Of a DNA stretch of 64,000 bases, positions 46,078-57,777 are shown piece by piece. The DNA is taken from positions 2,414,043 to 2,478,042 of the forward strand of contig NZ_JAHLMU010000001.1 of assembly GCF_018919485.1 (NCBI RefSeq), written 5' to 3'. The translations under genes were made by a program, and so were the position numbers. Origin of the DNA: Psychrobacter sp. TAE2020 (GTDB lineage: Bacteria; Pseudomonadota; Gammaproteobacteria; Pseudomonadales; Moraxellaceae). The notes under the pieces were generated by a model. It did not search any database. It had not been told where the DNA came from and worked only from the letters and a program-made list of their open reading frames with translations. Position 1 is the first letter of the stretch. Every line of letters starts with the position of its first letter.

Positions 46078-46346
46078 CCTCCTATCATAAGTTATTGCCA
46101 GTTTATAATGATCACTATTTTATAATGAACAGTAATCTGGCAGATAACTGCTTTAACAGAGCTATTTTGAAGTCGCCACTTACAGACAGTAACCAATAAG
46201 GTATCGTTACCAAAAACCTAACGGTCAGCAGTGAAAATTAAGTAAAGTAGCGTTACGTTAAACCGCATGTTTTAGATGAAAACCGCATTAGACCTTTAAT
46301 AGCAATCAACAACCAACTTTAACCACCCTATTTTATGAGGCAGATA

Positions 46347-47138
46347 ATGACAAGGATACATCGGTCCAAAAACCTTATCTCGTCACACCGAGCTATGATC
46401 GGTGTCATGGCCATAACGGCTATAATCAGTACTGGCTGTACCACTAATTATCTGACCAGTAGTGCGCAAGGTACTTATGGGGTGCCAGTGACCGAACGTA
46501 CTATTCCCCAGCGGCTACTTGATCGTAGTATTGAGCATACCGCCAAGATCAATGTTTATGCTTTAGATCAAAACCTACAACAGAACAGCCGTATAAGTTT
46601 TAATAGCTTTTATAGTGAAGTATTGCTCAGTGGTGAAGTGCCTAGTGAGACAATCAAAGCCCAAGTAGAGCAAGTGATTAGCTCTATGCCAGATGTGCGC
46701 CGCGTTTATAATGAGCTTAGTGTTGGCGTGGCTCGTGGCTACAGCGCTACGGTGCAAGATGGTTATATTAACTCTAAGCTAACTGCCAAGGCATTCGCTA
46801 GCGATAAGATAAAATCTTCTCAAATCAAAACTGTAACTAATAATGGTGTGGTTTATGTGATGGGACGAATGACACCCACTCAGCAAAGTCTGTTAATCGA
46901 TGTGGCTAATGATACTGCTGGTGTCACTGAGTTAGTGTTATTGACTACCTTAGTCAATGATAATGGCGCATCGATCAGCGATGAAGATATCATGTATGAG
47001 CGCAATTTGAACCCGACTGCTGAGGCCGCAGCGCTGCCAAACAATGCTCCTGTGGTTGCTCCGCTTCCAGCTATCAGAAGCAGTAGCGCTGTGCAAGGCT
47101 CATCTAGCCCTTATATTGATTTGTATAAAGATCCATAG
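46347..47138 (+). CDS. dolP: Dual BON-domain outer-membrane lipoprotein, DolP (YraP)-like
   Basis: A lipoprotein that supports outer-membrane integrity. The signal peptide ends in lipobox ISTGC with Cys31. Two BON domains follow, about residues 50-118 (with LSGEVPSET and VYNELSVG) and 120-195 (with VYVMGRMT). The C-terminal tail is Ala-, Pro- and Ser-rich. An ATG at 46335 is in frame, but the GAGG at 46337 sits about 7 bases before the ATG at 46347, which I prefer (263 aa). The location after yraN strongly supports the assignment. Confidence 0.9.
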   Translation: MTRIHRSKNLISSHRAMIGVMAITAIISTGCTTNYLTSSAQGTYGVPVTERTIPQRLLDRSIEHTAKINVYALDQNLQQNSRISFNSFYSEVLLSGEVPSETIKAQVEQVISSMPDVRRVYNELSVGVARGYSATVQDGYINSKLTAKAFASDKIKSSQIKTVTNNGVVYVMGRMTPTQQSLLIDVANDTAGVTELVLLTTLVNDNGASISDEDIMYERNLNPTAEAAALPNNAPVVAPLPAIRSSSAVQGSSSPYIDLYKDP

Positions 47139-47412
47139 CTTATTGATAGGCTTTCATTCGCTGTTGTATTAAGTAGTGCTATTTTTTATTTTTCGTTGCT
47201 CGCGATCATTAATAGTTTGTATAACAATGTTTCTATCTTTGGTCTAGGTTTAGCTATTCTTCACAATAAGCCCTAATAGATGTAACAGTAAAAATACGGC
47301 AAATATAAAACTAACGACTAAGATAATAATCAGATAGAAACAATGAGTAATAGAGTTCTAACTAGTCAAATTAATAGCGACTAAGCACTCAATACAACAG
47401 GGATACTTAATA

Positions 47413-48408
47413 ATGAAGGATTCAGATCAAGCATCAGCAGTATCAGGTAATGAGTCACTGAATAGTGATAATGCTGGTAAACCTATTGCTAAAGTACGCG
47501 TCCTCAAGCTGTCTAGCATAGGGGTGAGTGTTGCCATAGCTTTAGGGGGTTTAGCTATCGCCACTCAGCAGGCACAAGCGCTATCGGCATTAGGTATCGT
47601 CAATGGTATCTCATCTAGTGGTGGTGTGGGTGTCAGTAAAGACATCGCTTATGGTGAGTCTAAGCTACAAAACCTAGATATTTATTATCCAAAACCATTA
47701 GCGAAAGCGATGCAGGCACAGAATGCCATTAATGATAGTTATCCTATGGTAGTGTTCGTTCATGGCGGCTCATGGGAGAACGGTAACAAAGAGGATTATG
47801 CCTTTGTTGGTCAAAGCTTTGCGCAGGCAGGTTATGTCACGGCTGTAATCAATTATCGTAAAGCGCCGGAGCATGTTTACCCTGATTTTGTGCAAGATAC
47901 TGCCAAAGCTATCGCTTGGAGTCATGATAATGCTACTAAGTTCCACGCTGATCCTAAACGTCTGGCGGTAGTTGGACACTCAGCGGGTGCTTTTAATGCC
48001 ATAGCAGCAATATCTGATGAAGATTTTTTGGCCCCTTATGGGCTTAGGGCTACTGATATTAAGGCGGTAGTCGGTATTGCTGGCCCTTATAGCTATGATT
48101 TCCGTCAATATGGTGGCACTAGTGCGTTCGCTGCTGATGCCACCCCAGATGAAGTGATGCCTGATCGACATATAAAAGGCTCGCAGCCTCCTTATCTGCT
48201 GCTTACGGCGGAAAACGATAAGACTGTCTATGATACTAATACTATTAAAATGACTAAAGCTCTCAAGGACTACGGGGTAACTGTTGAAACTGGTGAGATC
48301 AAAGGAGCCAGTCATGCTACTAGCATCGGAGCGATGGCCGGTCCTTTTCGTTGGGTCAATGATGTGCGCGCGCAAGTATTAACTTACTTAGACAAAGAGC
48401 TCAACTAA
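47413..48408 (+). CDS. Exported or membrane-anchored alpha/beta hydrolase, esterase-type
   Basis: A 331-residue esterase/lipase-like protein. After a 30-residue hydrophilic start comes one hydrophobic stretch (about 33-57, ending TQQAQA), which may be a signal or anchor. The oxyanion motif HGGSW (117-121) and nucleophile elbow GHSAG (Ser190) place it with hormone-sensitive-lipase or carboxylesterase-type enzymes. The catalytic Asp is probably in LLTAENDKTVYD and the His in GASHATSIG. Substrate unknown. AGGGA lies about 10 bases before the ATG. Confidence 0.83.
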   Translation: MKDSDQASAVSGNESLNSDNAGKPIAKVRVLKLSSIGVSVAIALGGLAIATQQAQALSALGIVNGISSSGGVGVSKDIAYGESKLQNLDIYYPKPLAKAMQAQNAINDSYPMVVFVHGGSWENGNKEDYAFVGQSFAQAGYVTAVINYRKAPEHVYPDFVQDTAKAIAWSHDNATKFHADPKRLAVVGHSAGAFNAIAAISDEDFLAPYGLRATDIKAVVGIAGPYSYDFRQYGGTSAFAADATPDEVMPDRHIKGSQPPYLLLTAENDKTVYDTNTIKMTKALKDYGVTVETGEIKGASHATSIGAMAGPFRWVNDVRAQVLTYLDKELN

Positions 48409-48564
48409 GCTGCGCTGAGACGGCGTAAGTAGATGGCGACAGACAGTGCTGTAAGATGGTCAAACTCTTGTTATAATGTCGCCATTCTAAATAGATTTTT
48501 TTAATATTCTCACTATAGTTGTTCAATACTTTCACTGTAGTGTTCACCCTATTTTTAAGCGGTT

Positions 48565-48584
48565 TTTTTAACTTGAGTTAAAAA
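48565..48584. promoter_or_regulatory. Perfect inverted repeat just upstream of ibaG
   Basis: TTTTTAACT-TG-AGTTAAAAA is a 9+9 inverted repeat centred about 41 bases before the ibaG ATG. It is AT-rich and could be an operator or a short mRNA hairpin. No known regulator is assigned. Confidence 0.45.
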
Positions 48585-48615
48585 TACACTTTTATCGTTG
48601 TAGACAGGATATTTT

Positions 48616-50204
<1,589 letters not shown>

Positions 50205-50405
50205 TAATAATTAGCGTAATGGCGCACTAAATAGCTAAGCTACTTCTAGTTAAGCGCTTGGCTATTTAAGCGCCCAGTGATCGGCAAAACACTGTTACGT
50301 GGCTATAAAAATATCCTCTTTGTGGTGCCATAGAAATTAAACATCTAACTGACGATGAGATGGCATCTGCAAAGGGTAATAACCGTACATGGACAAACAG
50401 CCCTT

Positions 50406-51131
50406 ATGACTGATAAAACTGAGACTGATAAAAGCAACCTTGAGCAAACGGCAAGCTGGCAAGATGATGCTTTACTGAATAAAGTGGATAGTGAATTCAA
50501 CGGTTTGACTTTGGCTCTATCTAAAGGCCGTATTCTAGAAGAGACTATGCCTTTATTAAAGGCTGCTGGTATTGAGTTACTGGAGGATCCTTCCGCTTCA
50601 CGTAAGCTTATCTTTCCGACTACTAATCCTAATGTACGAGTATTAATCTTGCGTGCTAGCGACGTGCCCACTTATGTAGAACATGCTGCTGCTGATTTTG
50701 GCGTAGCAGGTAAGGATGTACTCCTTGAGCATGGTGCCAATCATGTCTATGAGCTGCTAGATCTAAAAATTGCCCAATGCAAATTGATGACCGCAGGGGT
50801 AAAAGGTGCAGTATTGCCGCAGCGTCGGCTGCGTATCGCTACTAAATATGTCAATGTGGCCCGTGCTTACTTTGCCAGTCAAGGTCAGCAAGTTGATGTG
50901 ATTAAGCTTTATGGCTCAATGGAACTAGCGCCGCTAGTGGGCTTAGGTGATTTAATTGTCGATGTGGTCGATACAGGTAATACTTTGATTGCTAATGGCT
51001 TAGAGCCACTCGATCATATCTGTGATGTTTCTTCGCGTTTAATCGTCAACCAAGTCAGTTACAAGCGTAAATTTGCTTTGCTTGAGCCTATCCTTGAGAG
51101 CTTTAAAGCCAGTATTGCTACAGTCGCTTAG
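50406..51131 (+). CDS. hisG: ATP phosphoribosyltransferase catalytic subunit HisG (short form)
   Basis: Catalyses the first histidine-biosynthesis step, ATP plus PRPP to phosphoribosyl-ATP. It is the short form, lacking the C-terminal regulatory domain, so it should need the HisZ partner, which is not in this window. Motifs are [18 protein letters not shown] (start of the core, about residue 34), GVAGKDVL and the PRPP-binding [10 protein letters not shown]. About 33 residues precede the core. The frame is open from 50355; I chose the ATG at 50406, but neither start has a clear Shine-Dalgarno and other starts are possible. Confidence 0.93.
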   Translation: MTDKTETDKSNLEQTASWQDDALLNKVDSEFNGLTLALSKGRILEETMPLLKAAGIELLEDPSASRKLIFPTTNPNVRVLILRASDVPTYVEHAAADFGVAGKDVLLEHGANHVYELLDLKIAQCKLMTAGVKGAVLPQRRLRIATKYVNVARAYFASQGQQVDVIKLYGSMELAPLVGLGDLIVDVVDTGNTLIANGLEPLDHICDVSSRLIVNQVSYKRKFALLEPILESFKASIATVA

Positions 51132-51545
51132 CTTGAGGCTAATCATTGATGATTGATAATTGATAATCAGAACAGCATCAAGCCTACTGCTGCGCTATTA
51201 GCACTATACACTCGCATTAAAATTACTGACGTAGAGTCATTAGCTTAGCTAGTCTTGACTCATTGCCATAGCTTCGGCTTAAAGTAAATTGCTGGCTTAA
51301 ATAGGGTAGTAGCTCAGTTGCGTCAGCTAGTATTTACTATTGATGATGGTCATTTATGATATAAATTATGGCTATACAAAATTTCAAACCAGTTTATAGC
51401 TATAAATTAATATAGCATGATAGACTGGTTTTGTTGTGTCTGTCCCTGGCAAATATAGAACCCAATAAGGGTCAGCTCTCTAGCTTTTTTTAATTTGACG
51501 GCTTTAATAGCTTTATGAATTTTGGTTTTAACATAGGATTGTGTT
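51132..51545. other. hisG-hisD intergenic region
   Basis: This 414-base spacer holds tandem GATTGATAAT-like bases (near 51147) and an imperfect inverted repeat AAACCAGT...ACTGGTTT (51386-51432) with an inner TATA-rich stem. It is longer than usual within a his cluster, so hisD may have its own promoter. No ORF or His-rich leader peptide was recognised. Confidence 0.5.
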
Positions 51546-52841
51546 ATGCGTCAACTGAGTACCCAAGATAGTAATTTTGAGCAGCAATTGACTGCTTTAC
51601 TAGCATTCGAAACTGTTAATAATGCTGAGCTGCTAAAAACGGTAGACGATATTATCAATAGTGTTCGTCAAGATGGGGATAAAGCCGTATTGGCATTGAC
51701 CCAGCAGTTTGATGAGCATCCAGCAACCTCGATGGCTGAGCTGGAGCTGAGTCAAGAGTCTTTGGCCCGTGCATTCGCTGAGCTTGATGAGCATGTAAAA
51801 CAGGCGTTGACTACTGCAGCATCGCGAGTACAGAGCTTCCATGAACGCCAAGTGCAAGAGAGCTGGTATTACGAGGACGAGCTAGGTAACCGGTTAGGTC
51901 AAAAAGTCACGCCCTTGGATCGAGTAGGTATTTATGTGCCAGGAGGTTTAGCCTCTTACCCCTCTTCAGTATTGATGAACGCTATTCCTGCCAAAGTAGC
52001 TGGAGTTAAAGAAATAATAATGGTAGTGCCAGCGCCAGCAGGGGTACTCAATCCCTTAGTGTTAGCCGCTGCGTATTTGTCCAAAGTTGATAGAGTGTTT
52101 ACTATTGGGGGCGCACAAGCCGTCGCCGCTTTAGCTTATGGTACAGACACTATTCCAGCCGTAGATAAAGTCACTGGTCCAGGTAATAAATACGTAGCAG
52201 CAGCCAAACGAGCTGTCTTTGGTCAAGTAGGCATCGATATGATAGCTGGCCCTTCTGAAGTATTAGTCTATGCCGAAGGTGAAAGTGGCGATCGTGCAGA
52301 CTGGTTAGCGATGGATTTGTTATCGCAAGCTGAGCATGATCGTATTGCCCAAGCTATTTTTGTCACTACTAGTGCTGAACAGTTGGCTGAAGTGGCTCTA
52401 GAGATTGAAAAAGCATTAGCTGAATTACCTAAAGCTGATATCGCTCGTGATTCATTAAAGAATCGTGGGGCATTAATTTTAGTTAAAGATCGTAGTGAAG
52501 GTATGGCGTTAATTAATCGTATCGCGCCTGAGCATTTAGAGCTGTCAGTAGATGAACCTGATGCGCTGCTTGCTGATATTCGTCATGCTGGTGCTATCTT
52601 TATGGGTCGACACACCCCTGAGGCTATCGGAGACTACTGTGCAGGTCCTAATCACGTGTTACCAACTTCGGGCACTGCCAGATTTTCCTCACCACTTGGG
52701 GTTTATGATTTTCAGAAAAAATCATCGATCATCTATTGCAGTGAGTCTGGTAGCAAACCCTTAGCCAAAACTGCGGATATTTTAGCGCAGAATGAAGACT
52801 TAGAGGCGCATGCACGTTCAGCTCGTTATCGCTATCAATAA
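51546..52841 (+). CDS. hisD: Histidinol dehydrogenase
   Basis: Oxidises L-histidinol to histidine in two NAD-dependent steps with a bound zinc. At 431 aa it is full length. The sequence contains GIYVPGG (near 133), the signature MDLLSQAEHD (near 258), and the terminal zinc and catalytic His region HVLPTSGTARF. TAGGA lies upstream of the ATG. hisC follows 173 bases later, so the pair may be co-transcribed. Confidence 0.97.
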   Translation: MRQLSTQDSNFEQQLTALLAFETVNNAELLKTVDDIINSVRQDGDKAVLALTQQFDEHPATSMAELELSQESLARAFAELDEHVKQALTTAASRVQSFHERQVQESWYYEDELGNRLGQKVTPLDRVGIYVPGGLASYPSSVLMNAIPAKVAGVKEIIMVVPAPAGVLNPLVLAAAYLSKVDRVFTIGGAQAVAALAYGTDTIPAVDKVTGPGNKYVAAAKRAVFGQVGIDMIAGPSEVLVYAEGESGDRADWLAMDLLSQAEHDRIAQAIFVTTSAEQLAEVALEIEKALAELPKADIARDSLKNRGALILVKDRSEGMALINRIAPEHLELSVDEPDALLADIRHAGAIFMGRHTPEAIGDYCAGPNHVLPTSGTARFSSPLGVYDFQKKSSIIYCSESGSKPLAKTADILAQNEDLEAHARSARYRYQ

Positions 52842-53014
52842 AGGTCGGTCAAAGTATGAATAGCCAACTGCACAGCTAAAAATAGAGACAAAGCCGCAGA
52901 CTTAACCACTTATCTATAAAATATGATGGATAGGTGGTAGAAGAGGTCGATGAAGGCCTGTTATTTTCAGGATTTATAGGACTTTAATCAATAGCGCAAA
53001 TAATAGGATGACTT

Positions 53015-54112
53015 ATGAGTGAATTCAGAATCGATGATAGACTTTGGTCAGCGAAAGCCCGTAATTTGTCACCTTACGTGCCTGGAGAGCAGCCACAGCA
53101 TGATAATCTGTGTAAATTAAATACTAACGAGAATCCATTCCCACCTTCGCCAACAGTAGCTGCGGCGATTAGCCAAGTGTTGGCTGATCAAGCGGATGAG
53201 CTGCGTCTATACCCAGCGCCTGAGTCTGATGACTTGCGTCAGGCATTGGCTGAGTGGTATCAGCTAGATAGTAATCAAGTATTCGTCGGTAATGGTTCAG
53301 ATGAAGTGCTAGCGTTAGTGTTTGCCAGTTTCTTTATGAAGGAGCGTCCGGTACTAACCCCTGATATTAGCTATAGTTTTTATCCTGTTTATGCGCAGAC
53401 CTTTGGCGTTGAGCTAGTAAAGATTGCTTTAGCAGCAGACTTTAGCGTTGATCCTGATAGTTATCGTCAGCCTTGCAGCGGTATTATTATTGCCAATCCT
53501 AATGCTCCAACCGGAATATTATTAGCGCTTGCTGATATTCGTAAGCTCGTCAGTGAACATCCTAATGCGGTAATAGTTATCGATGAAGCTTATATTGATT
53601 TTGCCGCTACTGATGATAACACTGCGGTCTCAGCCATAACCCTTATTAATGAGTTTGATAACTTGCTAGTGACTCAGACTTTTTCAAAGTCGCGTTCGCT
53701 TGCAGGTCTGCGAGTCGGTATGGCTTTCGGCAATCTATCGCTGATCGAAGCCTTAACTCGAATGAAAAATAGCTTTAACAGTTATCCGCTAGATAAGTTA
53801 GCACAAGCAGGCGCGAGAGCCAGTGTGTTAGACAGTGACTACTTTGAGCAAACCCGCCAAACCGTTATTGACTTACGTGAGACGTTGACCGCTGAGCTGA
53901 CCAAACTTGGTTATCAAGTGCTGCCATCACAAGCGAATTTTGTCTTTGCGCGTCCTAAGCAAGGTAACGCTAGTGAAGTGGCTAACAAGCTGCGTGAGCA
54001 AGGCATCATCGTCCGTCATTTTGATAAGCCACGTATCGAAGAGTATTTGCGTATTACTGTCGGCACTCAGGCACAGCACGAGCGTTTGATTGCCGCATTG
54101 ACGGCTATGTAA
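53015..54112 (+). CDS. hisC: Histidinol-phosphate aminotransferase
   Basis: A PLP-dependent class II aminotransferase that converts imidazole acetol phosphate to histidinol phosphate. At 365 aa it is full length. The conserved LNTNENPFPPSP (35-46), NPNAPTG (161-167) and PLP Lys225 in QTFSKSRSLAGLRVG are visible, as is the C-terminal RITVGT. AGGA lies before the ATG. The upstream hisD and hisG give a partial his cluster; the other his genes are elsewhere. Confidence 0.96.
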   Translation: MSEFRIDDRLWSAKARNLSPYVPGEQPQHDNLCKLNTNENPFPPSPTVAAAISQVLADQADELRLYPAPESDDLRQALAEWYQLDSNQVFVGNGSDEVLALVFASFFMKERPVLTPDISYSFYPVYAQTFGVELVKIALAADFSVDPDSYRQPCSGIIIANPNAPTGILLALADIRKLVSEHPNAVIVIDEAYIDFAATDDNTAVSAITLINEFDNLLVTQTFSKSRSLAGLRVGMAFGNLSLIEALTRMKNSFNSYPLDKLAQAGARASVLDSDYFEQTRQTVIDLRETLTAELTKLGYQVLPSQANFVFARPKQGNASEVANKLREQGIIVRHFDKPRIEEYLRITVGTQAQHERLIAALTAM

Positions 54113-54174
54113 GCTGTTGATTCTGTCGACATTAGCCAGTAGTCAGGCATGGTTGCTGATAGCCCTAAAAAGCT

Positions 54175-54627
54175 TTGCTAGTTAGTGCTTGTCTACTAGG
54201 TCAACGCGTATGCTACGATGGCGATCATGCGCAGCTGGCCGATGATGTGCTATTAACCCAGCTGCGCAGTAAGTTTACCGTTATTGCTATTTGTTCAGAA
54301 ATCCTAGGGAGCTTAGCAACGCCGAAGCCAGTTGCTGAGATTCAACAGCGCAGTGGTGGTATAGAGGTAGTTTATTGTGCTAGACAGTCAGTGACCGCTG
54401 CTTTTGTTGCTGGAGCCTATAAAGCAACCCATTTGGCTCGCCAGCATCAAGTTAGCTGTGCTTTATTGAAGTCAAAAAGCCCGTCTTGCGGTCGTGGTTT
54501 GATTTATGATCGTAGCTTTACTAGTCAATTGTGCCAAGGCGATGGCATCACCGTCCAGCATTTACAGGCATTAGGTATTGAGGTTTATCACGAAGGGGAG
54601 ATTGGCTTATTATTAGACGATAATTAG
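54175..54627 (+). CDS. DUF523-family protein, start uncertain (possible frame disruption)
   Basis: A 150-residue DUF523 (YbbK/DUF523 group) protein with the family start LVSACLLGQRVCYDG and Cys pairs in CALLKSKSPSCGRG. Function is unknown. The open frame begins after a TAA at 54166, with only a TTG at 54175 as a start. In another frame an ATG at 54149 reads MVADSPKK and ends at TAG 54079+ equivalents (54079 replaced by 54079-plus shift, i.e. TAG at 54079 is not used); its natural continuation would be LVSACLLG after a one-base shift at the AAAAA run (54067-54071 plus 100, i.e. 54167-54171). So either the gene starts at TTG without a Shine-Dalgarno, or there is an indel in the homopolymer. Confidence 0.72.
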   Translation: MLVSACLLGQRVCYDGDHAQLADDVLLTQLRSKFTVIAICSEILGSLATPKPVAEIQQRSGGIEVVYCARQSVTAAFVAGAYKATHLARQHQVSCALLKSKSPSCGRGLIYDRSFTSQLCQGDGITVQHLQALGIEVYHEGEIGLLLDDN

Positions 54628-54717
54628 AGCCTGAGATGTCGTTTATAACTTTTGTTTTATAAGCCGAATACTAGGGCGTGCTGAAATTATTTAGCAGTAC
54701 TAGGTTTTTAACCTAAG

Positions 54718-56535
54718 TTATTTATCTGCTAAAACAGCTAGCAAGTTACCCACTTTATCGAGACATTCTTGATACTCAGCAGCGCAGTCTGAGGCGACAG
54801 TAATACCACCACCCGCCCACAAGCTTACTTGTTTGTCCCCAGTTGCTATTTGACTCGCTTGCAGAGTACGTATCAGTACATTCCACTGGCCACTACCATC
54901 GAAGTTCATATAACCCATAGTGCCACAATAAGCCCCTCGAGCGTCCACTTCCAATTCGGCAATAATCTCCACTGCGCGCTTCTTTGGCGTGCCAGTAATA
55001 GATCCTGCTGGCAGGCTACCAAACAATACTGCTAAGGGATGGGCATCCTGTTTAAGCTCAGCACTGATGGTACTGACCATGTGATGGACATTACTAAAGC
55101 TTTCTATAGCGAATAATTGCGGCACTTTTACGCTACCAGTCTTAGCGTATTTGCCTAAGTCATTACGTAACAAATCGACGATCATCACGTTTTCGCTGCG
55201 ATCTTTATCACTATCGATTAACTGCTGCCTTAGTAACATATCTTGTTCGGTAGTAACGCCACGAGGTGCTGTACCTTTGATAGGCTTAGTAAGAATATAA
55301 TTCTGCTGGGTTTGCGAGTCTTTTATAAAGGTAAAAAACAGCTCAGGTGAGCAGCTTAATAGCTCGAAATCACTATTATCTATGGCAGCACTGGCGCTAT
55401 TACTAAGCGTTAGATAACCGGCAAATGGCGCTTGCGTATTGCGTTGCAACGCTGGTAAATAATCTAAAAGTGAGTTGTTTCTTTCAGCTTGTTTAATAGG
55501 GTTTGCTGAAGTATTAGAGCTCTCCAACACAGTAACATTTGCTGAAGCAGGAGAGGGGATTACAACAGTAGCAGTGGCCGGAAAGTTACCTTGCCAAACT
55601 TGGGTCAAATTAATTTGATAACAGTCACCTTGCTGCAGATAACACTGAGTCTGCGCAAAGGCACTTTGATAGTCACTTTTATGCCACTTCGCTGTTAAGA
55701 GTAATGGGCTAAGTTTTGCAGCATTTTGCGGTGCTGCTTTATTAGTAGATTCCATTGTAGCAAGCTCATTATCTAAACACTGTAACGCATCGATAATAGT
55801 GTTTAACACTAAGTCAGTTGCTGGCTTATCCCTAATAGAAGCGGCAGGCTGAAAATTTAGCTGCCAGCCACTAGTACTTTTATCAAGGTAGGCACCAGTA
55901 GCGTTATTAATGCTTTCGCTAATAGGGGTTAAATAAATATCATAATGTCCAAGCACCGCACAAGGTTGTGAGGGCTGTTGGCTAGCTAGCGCTGGGCTCA
56001 GCTCGGCGGCAGCGATATCATAACCGATAAAGCCAATCAGTCCATGCTGATAGCTGGGTTTAGACGTGATCTGGCTAGTGGGTCCGGATAAAAGGCGGTT
56101 AGGCTGATAGTTTTTATTGGGGTTATCATTGCTGTTATTATTGTCATTGCTGCTATGAGTGCTGCTATAAGCAATTAGCGCATTTTGCCAATCGGCATAA
56201 CTCATATAGTCAGTAGCAAGGATCTGCTCATCACGGCAGGTGGTTAGTACTTTGTAGCGCTGGGTTTTATCTTTATCGCCTTGCGGTAGGGTAGAAAGGT
56301 TTTGCTCAGTATCAAAATACACTGACCAACTGACTTTAGGTCGTAAACCGATGATTGGATTGCCGTCATTATTTAGCCAAACGAGTTGCCACTGAGCATC
56401 GGCATCTATTGCGGTCAGATGCTGCTGTAATGGCGGTAAAAGTTCTGCTGCTGATAAGCCAGCAAAACGCCATCGATTTACAATCAATGGCGTTTTTGTA
56501 ATAGAAGATTCATTAGCACTATCAAGTGTAGTCAT
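54718..56535 (-). CDS. pabB: Aminodeoxychorismate synthase component I (PabB-type)
   Basis: Adds the amino group to chorismate, the first committed step to p-aminobenzoate and folate. The chorismate-binding half (about 280-600) has PIKGTAPRGV, whose Lys is the PabB-type residue (anthranilate synthases have Ala there), and GSLPAGSITGTPKKRAVE. At 605 aa it is longer than E. coli PabB (453 aa). Two low-complexity inserts account for much of this, one Asn/Ser-rich around 126-145 and another Ser/Asn-rich near 335-360. It starts 3 bases after the fabB stop, so it is translationally coupled. No glutaminase PabA is nearby. Confidence 0.9.
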   Translation of the reverse strand: MTTLDSANESSITKTPLIVNRWRFAGLSAAELLPPLQQHLTAIDADAQWQLVWLNNDGNPIIGLRPKVSWSVYFDTEQNLSTLPQGDKDKTQRYKVLTTCRDEQILATDYMSYADWQNALIAYSSTHSSNDNNNSNDNPNKNYQPNRLLSGPTSQITSKPSYQHGLIGFIGYDIAAAELSPALASQQPSQPCAVLGHYDIYLTPISESINNATGAYLDKSTSGWQLNFQPAASIRDKPATDLVLNTIIDALQCLDNELATMESTNKAAPQNAAKLSPLLLTAKWHKSDYQSAFAQTQCYLQQGDCYQINLTQVWQGNFPATATVVIPSPASANVTVLESSNTSANPIKQAERNNSLLDYLPALQRNTQAPFAGYLTLSNSASAAIDNSDFELLSCSPELFFTFIKDSQTQQNYILTKPIKGTAPRGVTTEQDMLLRQQLIDSDKDRSENVMIVDLLRNDLGKYAKTGSVKVPQLFAIESFSNVHHMVSTISAELKQDAHPLAVLFGSLPAGSITGTPKKRAVEIIAELEVDARGAYCGTMGYMNFDGSGQWNVLIRTLQASQIATGDKQVSLWAGGGITVASDCAAEYQECLDKVGNLLAVLADK

Positions 56536-56538
56536 TTA

Positions 56539-57777
56539 TTAGGCATCAAATTTTTTGATAATTAGGGTTGCGTTAGTACCACCAAAGCCAAAGCTGTTAC
56601 TCATCACCGTTGCAAGTTTAACATCACGTTTTTCAGTGACAATATCGAAACCTTCAGTAGCTGGATCTAAATTTTCGATATTGATACAAGGGGCTATAAA
56701 GCCTTCTTTTAGCATCAATAGACAGTATATCAGCTCTTGGGCGCCAACCGCGCCTAAACTGTGACCAGTCATAGACTTAGTCGAGCTAATAGGGGGAACA
56801 GAGTTATTGCCTGCAGCCCCAAATACTTTAGCGATAGCCTTAAGTTCAGTGATGTCTCCTAGGGGCGTACTAGTACCATGACTGTTGATATAATCGACAG
56901 TATCTAGGTCTGCTTGATCTAATGCCTGCTGCATACAACGTACAGCACCTTCACCGCTTGGAGCAACCATTTCGGCCCCATCAGAGGTTGCGCCATAGCC
57001 GACAATTTCCGCTAAAATATTAGCGCCCCGAGCTTGGGCATGCTCTAAGCTTTCGACTACTACCATAGCGCCACCAGCAGCAATGATAAAGCCGTCGCGA
57101 TCTTTATCATAAGCGCGTGAGGACTGCTTAGGGCTATCATTGTATTGAGTGCTCATCGCGCCCATGGCATCAAACATGCATGATTGCGTCCAGTGCTCAG
57201 CTTCACTACCACCAGCAAGGACCACATCGGCTTTGCCCAACTGAATCAGTTCAGCAGCATGGCCTATGCAATGAGTAGACGTAGCACAAGCAGAAGAGAT
57301 CGAGTAGGAGGGGCCATGAATTTTTAGACCTGTTGCAAGCGCTGCTGATACCGAGCTGCTCATAGTTTTAGGGACGGCCATTGCTCCAACACCGCGTAAG
57401 CCTTTTTCACGCATAGCATCGACAGCGATAACCACCCCTTCTGTTGAAGCGCCCCCTGAACCAGCTACTACCCCAACACGAGGGTTACTATTGATAGTTT
57501 CTAATGACAGTCCAGACTGTTTTATGGCATCTAAAGCACAAACATAAGCATAAAGACTGGCATCACTAAAGAAGCGTTTAAGCTTACGATCAATGCCTGC
57601 AGTATCCAGCTCTGCTTTATCAACACTACCGCTTACTTGTGATTTAAAGCCATGCTCAGCATAAGACTCATTGAATACAATACCCGATTGCCCTTGCTGT
57701 AGGGCAGAGGTAACGGTCGCTAAATCATGTCCGATACAAGAAACAATCCCTGCTCCTGTGATAACCACTCTACGCAT
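56539..57777 (-). CDS. fabB: Beta-ketoacyl-ACP synthase I (FabB)
   Basis: Condenses malonyl-ACP with acyl-ACP in fatty acid elongation and is needed for unsaturated fatty acids. At 412 aa the catalytic triad is Cys164 (ISSACATS), His300 ([11 protein letters not shown]) and His339 (KSMTGHSLG), with Lys334. The sequences around the active site and the C-terminus match FabB better than FabF. AAGGAAT precedes the ATG. pabB follows with a 3-base gap. The 590-base spacer upstream is divergent with the EcsC gene. Confidence 0.95.
   Translation of the reverse strand: MRRVVITGAGIVSCIGHDLATVTSALQQGQSGIVFNESYAEHGFKSQVSGSVDKAELDTAGIDRKLKRFFSDASLYAYVCALDAIKQSGLSLETINSNPRVGVVAGSGGASTEGVVIAVDAMREKGLRGVGAMAVPKTMSSSVSAALATGLKIHGPSYSISSACATSTHCIGHAAELIQLGKADVVLAGGSEAEHWTQSCMFDAMGAMSTQYNDSPKQSSRAYDKDRDGFIIAAGGAMVVVESLEHAQARGANILAEIVGYGATSDGAEMVAPSGEGAVRCMQQALDQADLDTVDYINSHGTSTPLGDITELKAIAKVFGAAGNNSVPPISSTKSMTGHSLGAVGAQELIYCLLMLKEGFIAPCINIENLDPATEGFDIVTEKRDVKLATVMSNSFGFGGTNATLIIKKFDA

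Noticed and set aside
51386..51432. Histidine attenuator before hisD
   Set aside because: An imperfect inverted repeat is there, but no His-rich leader peptide or T-run follows, so classic his attenuation is not supported.
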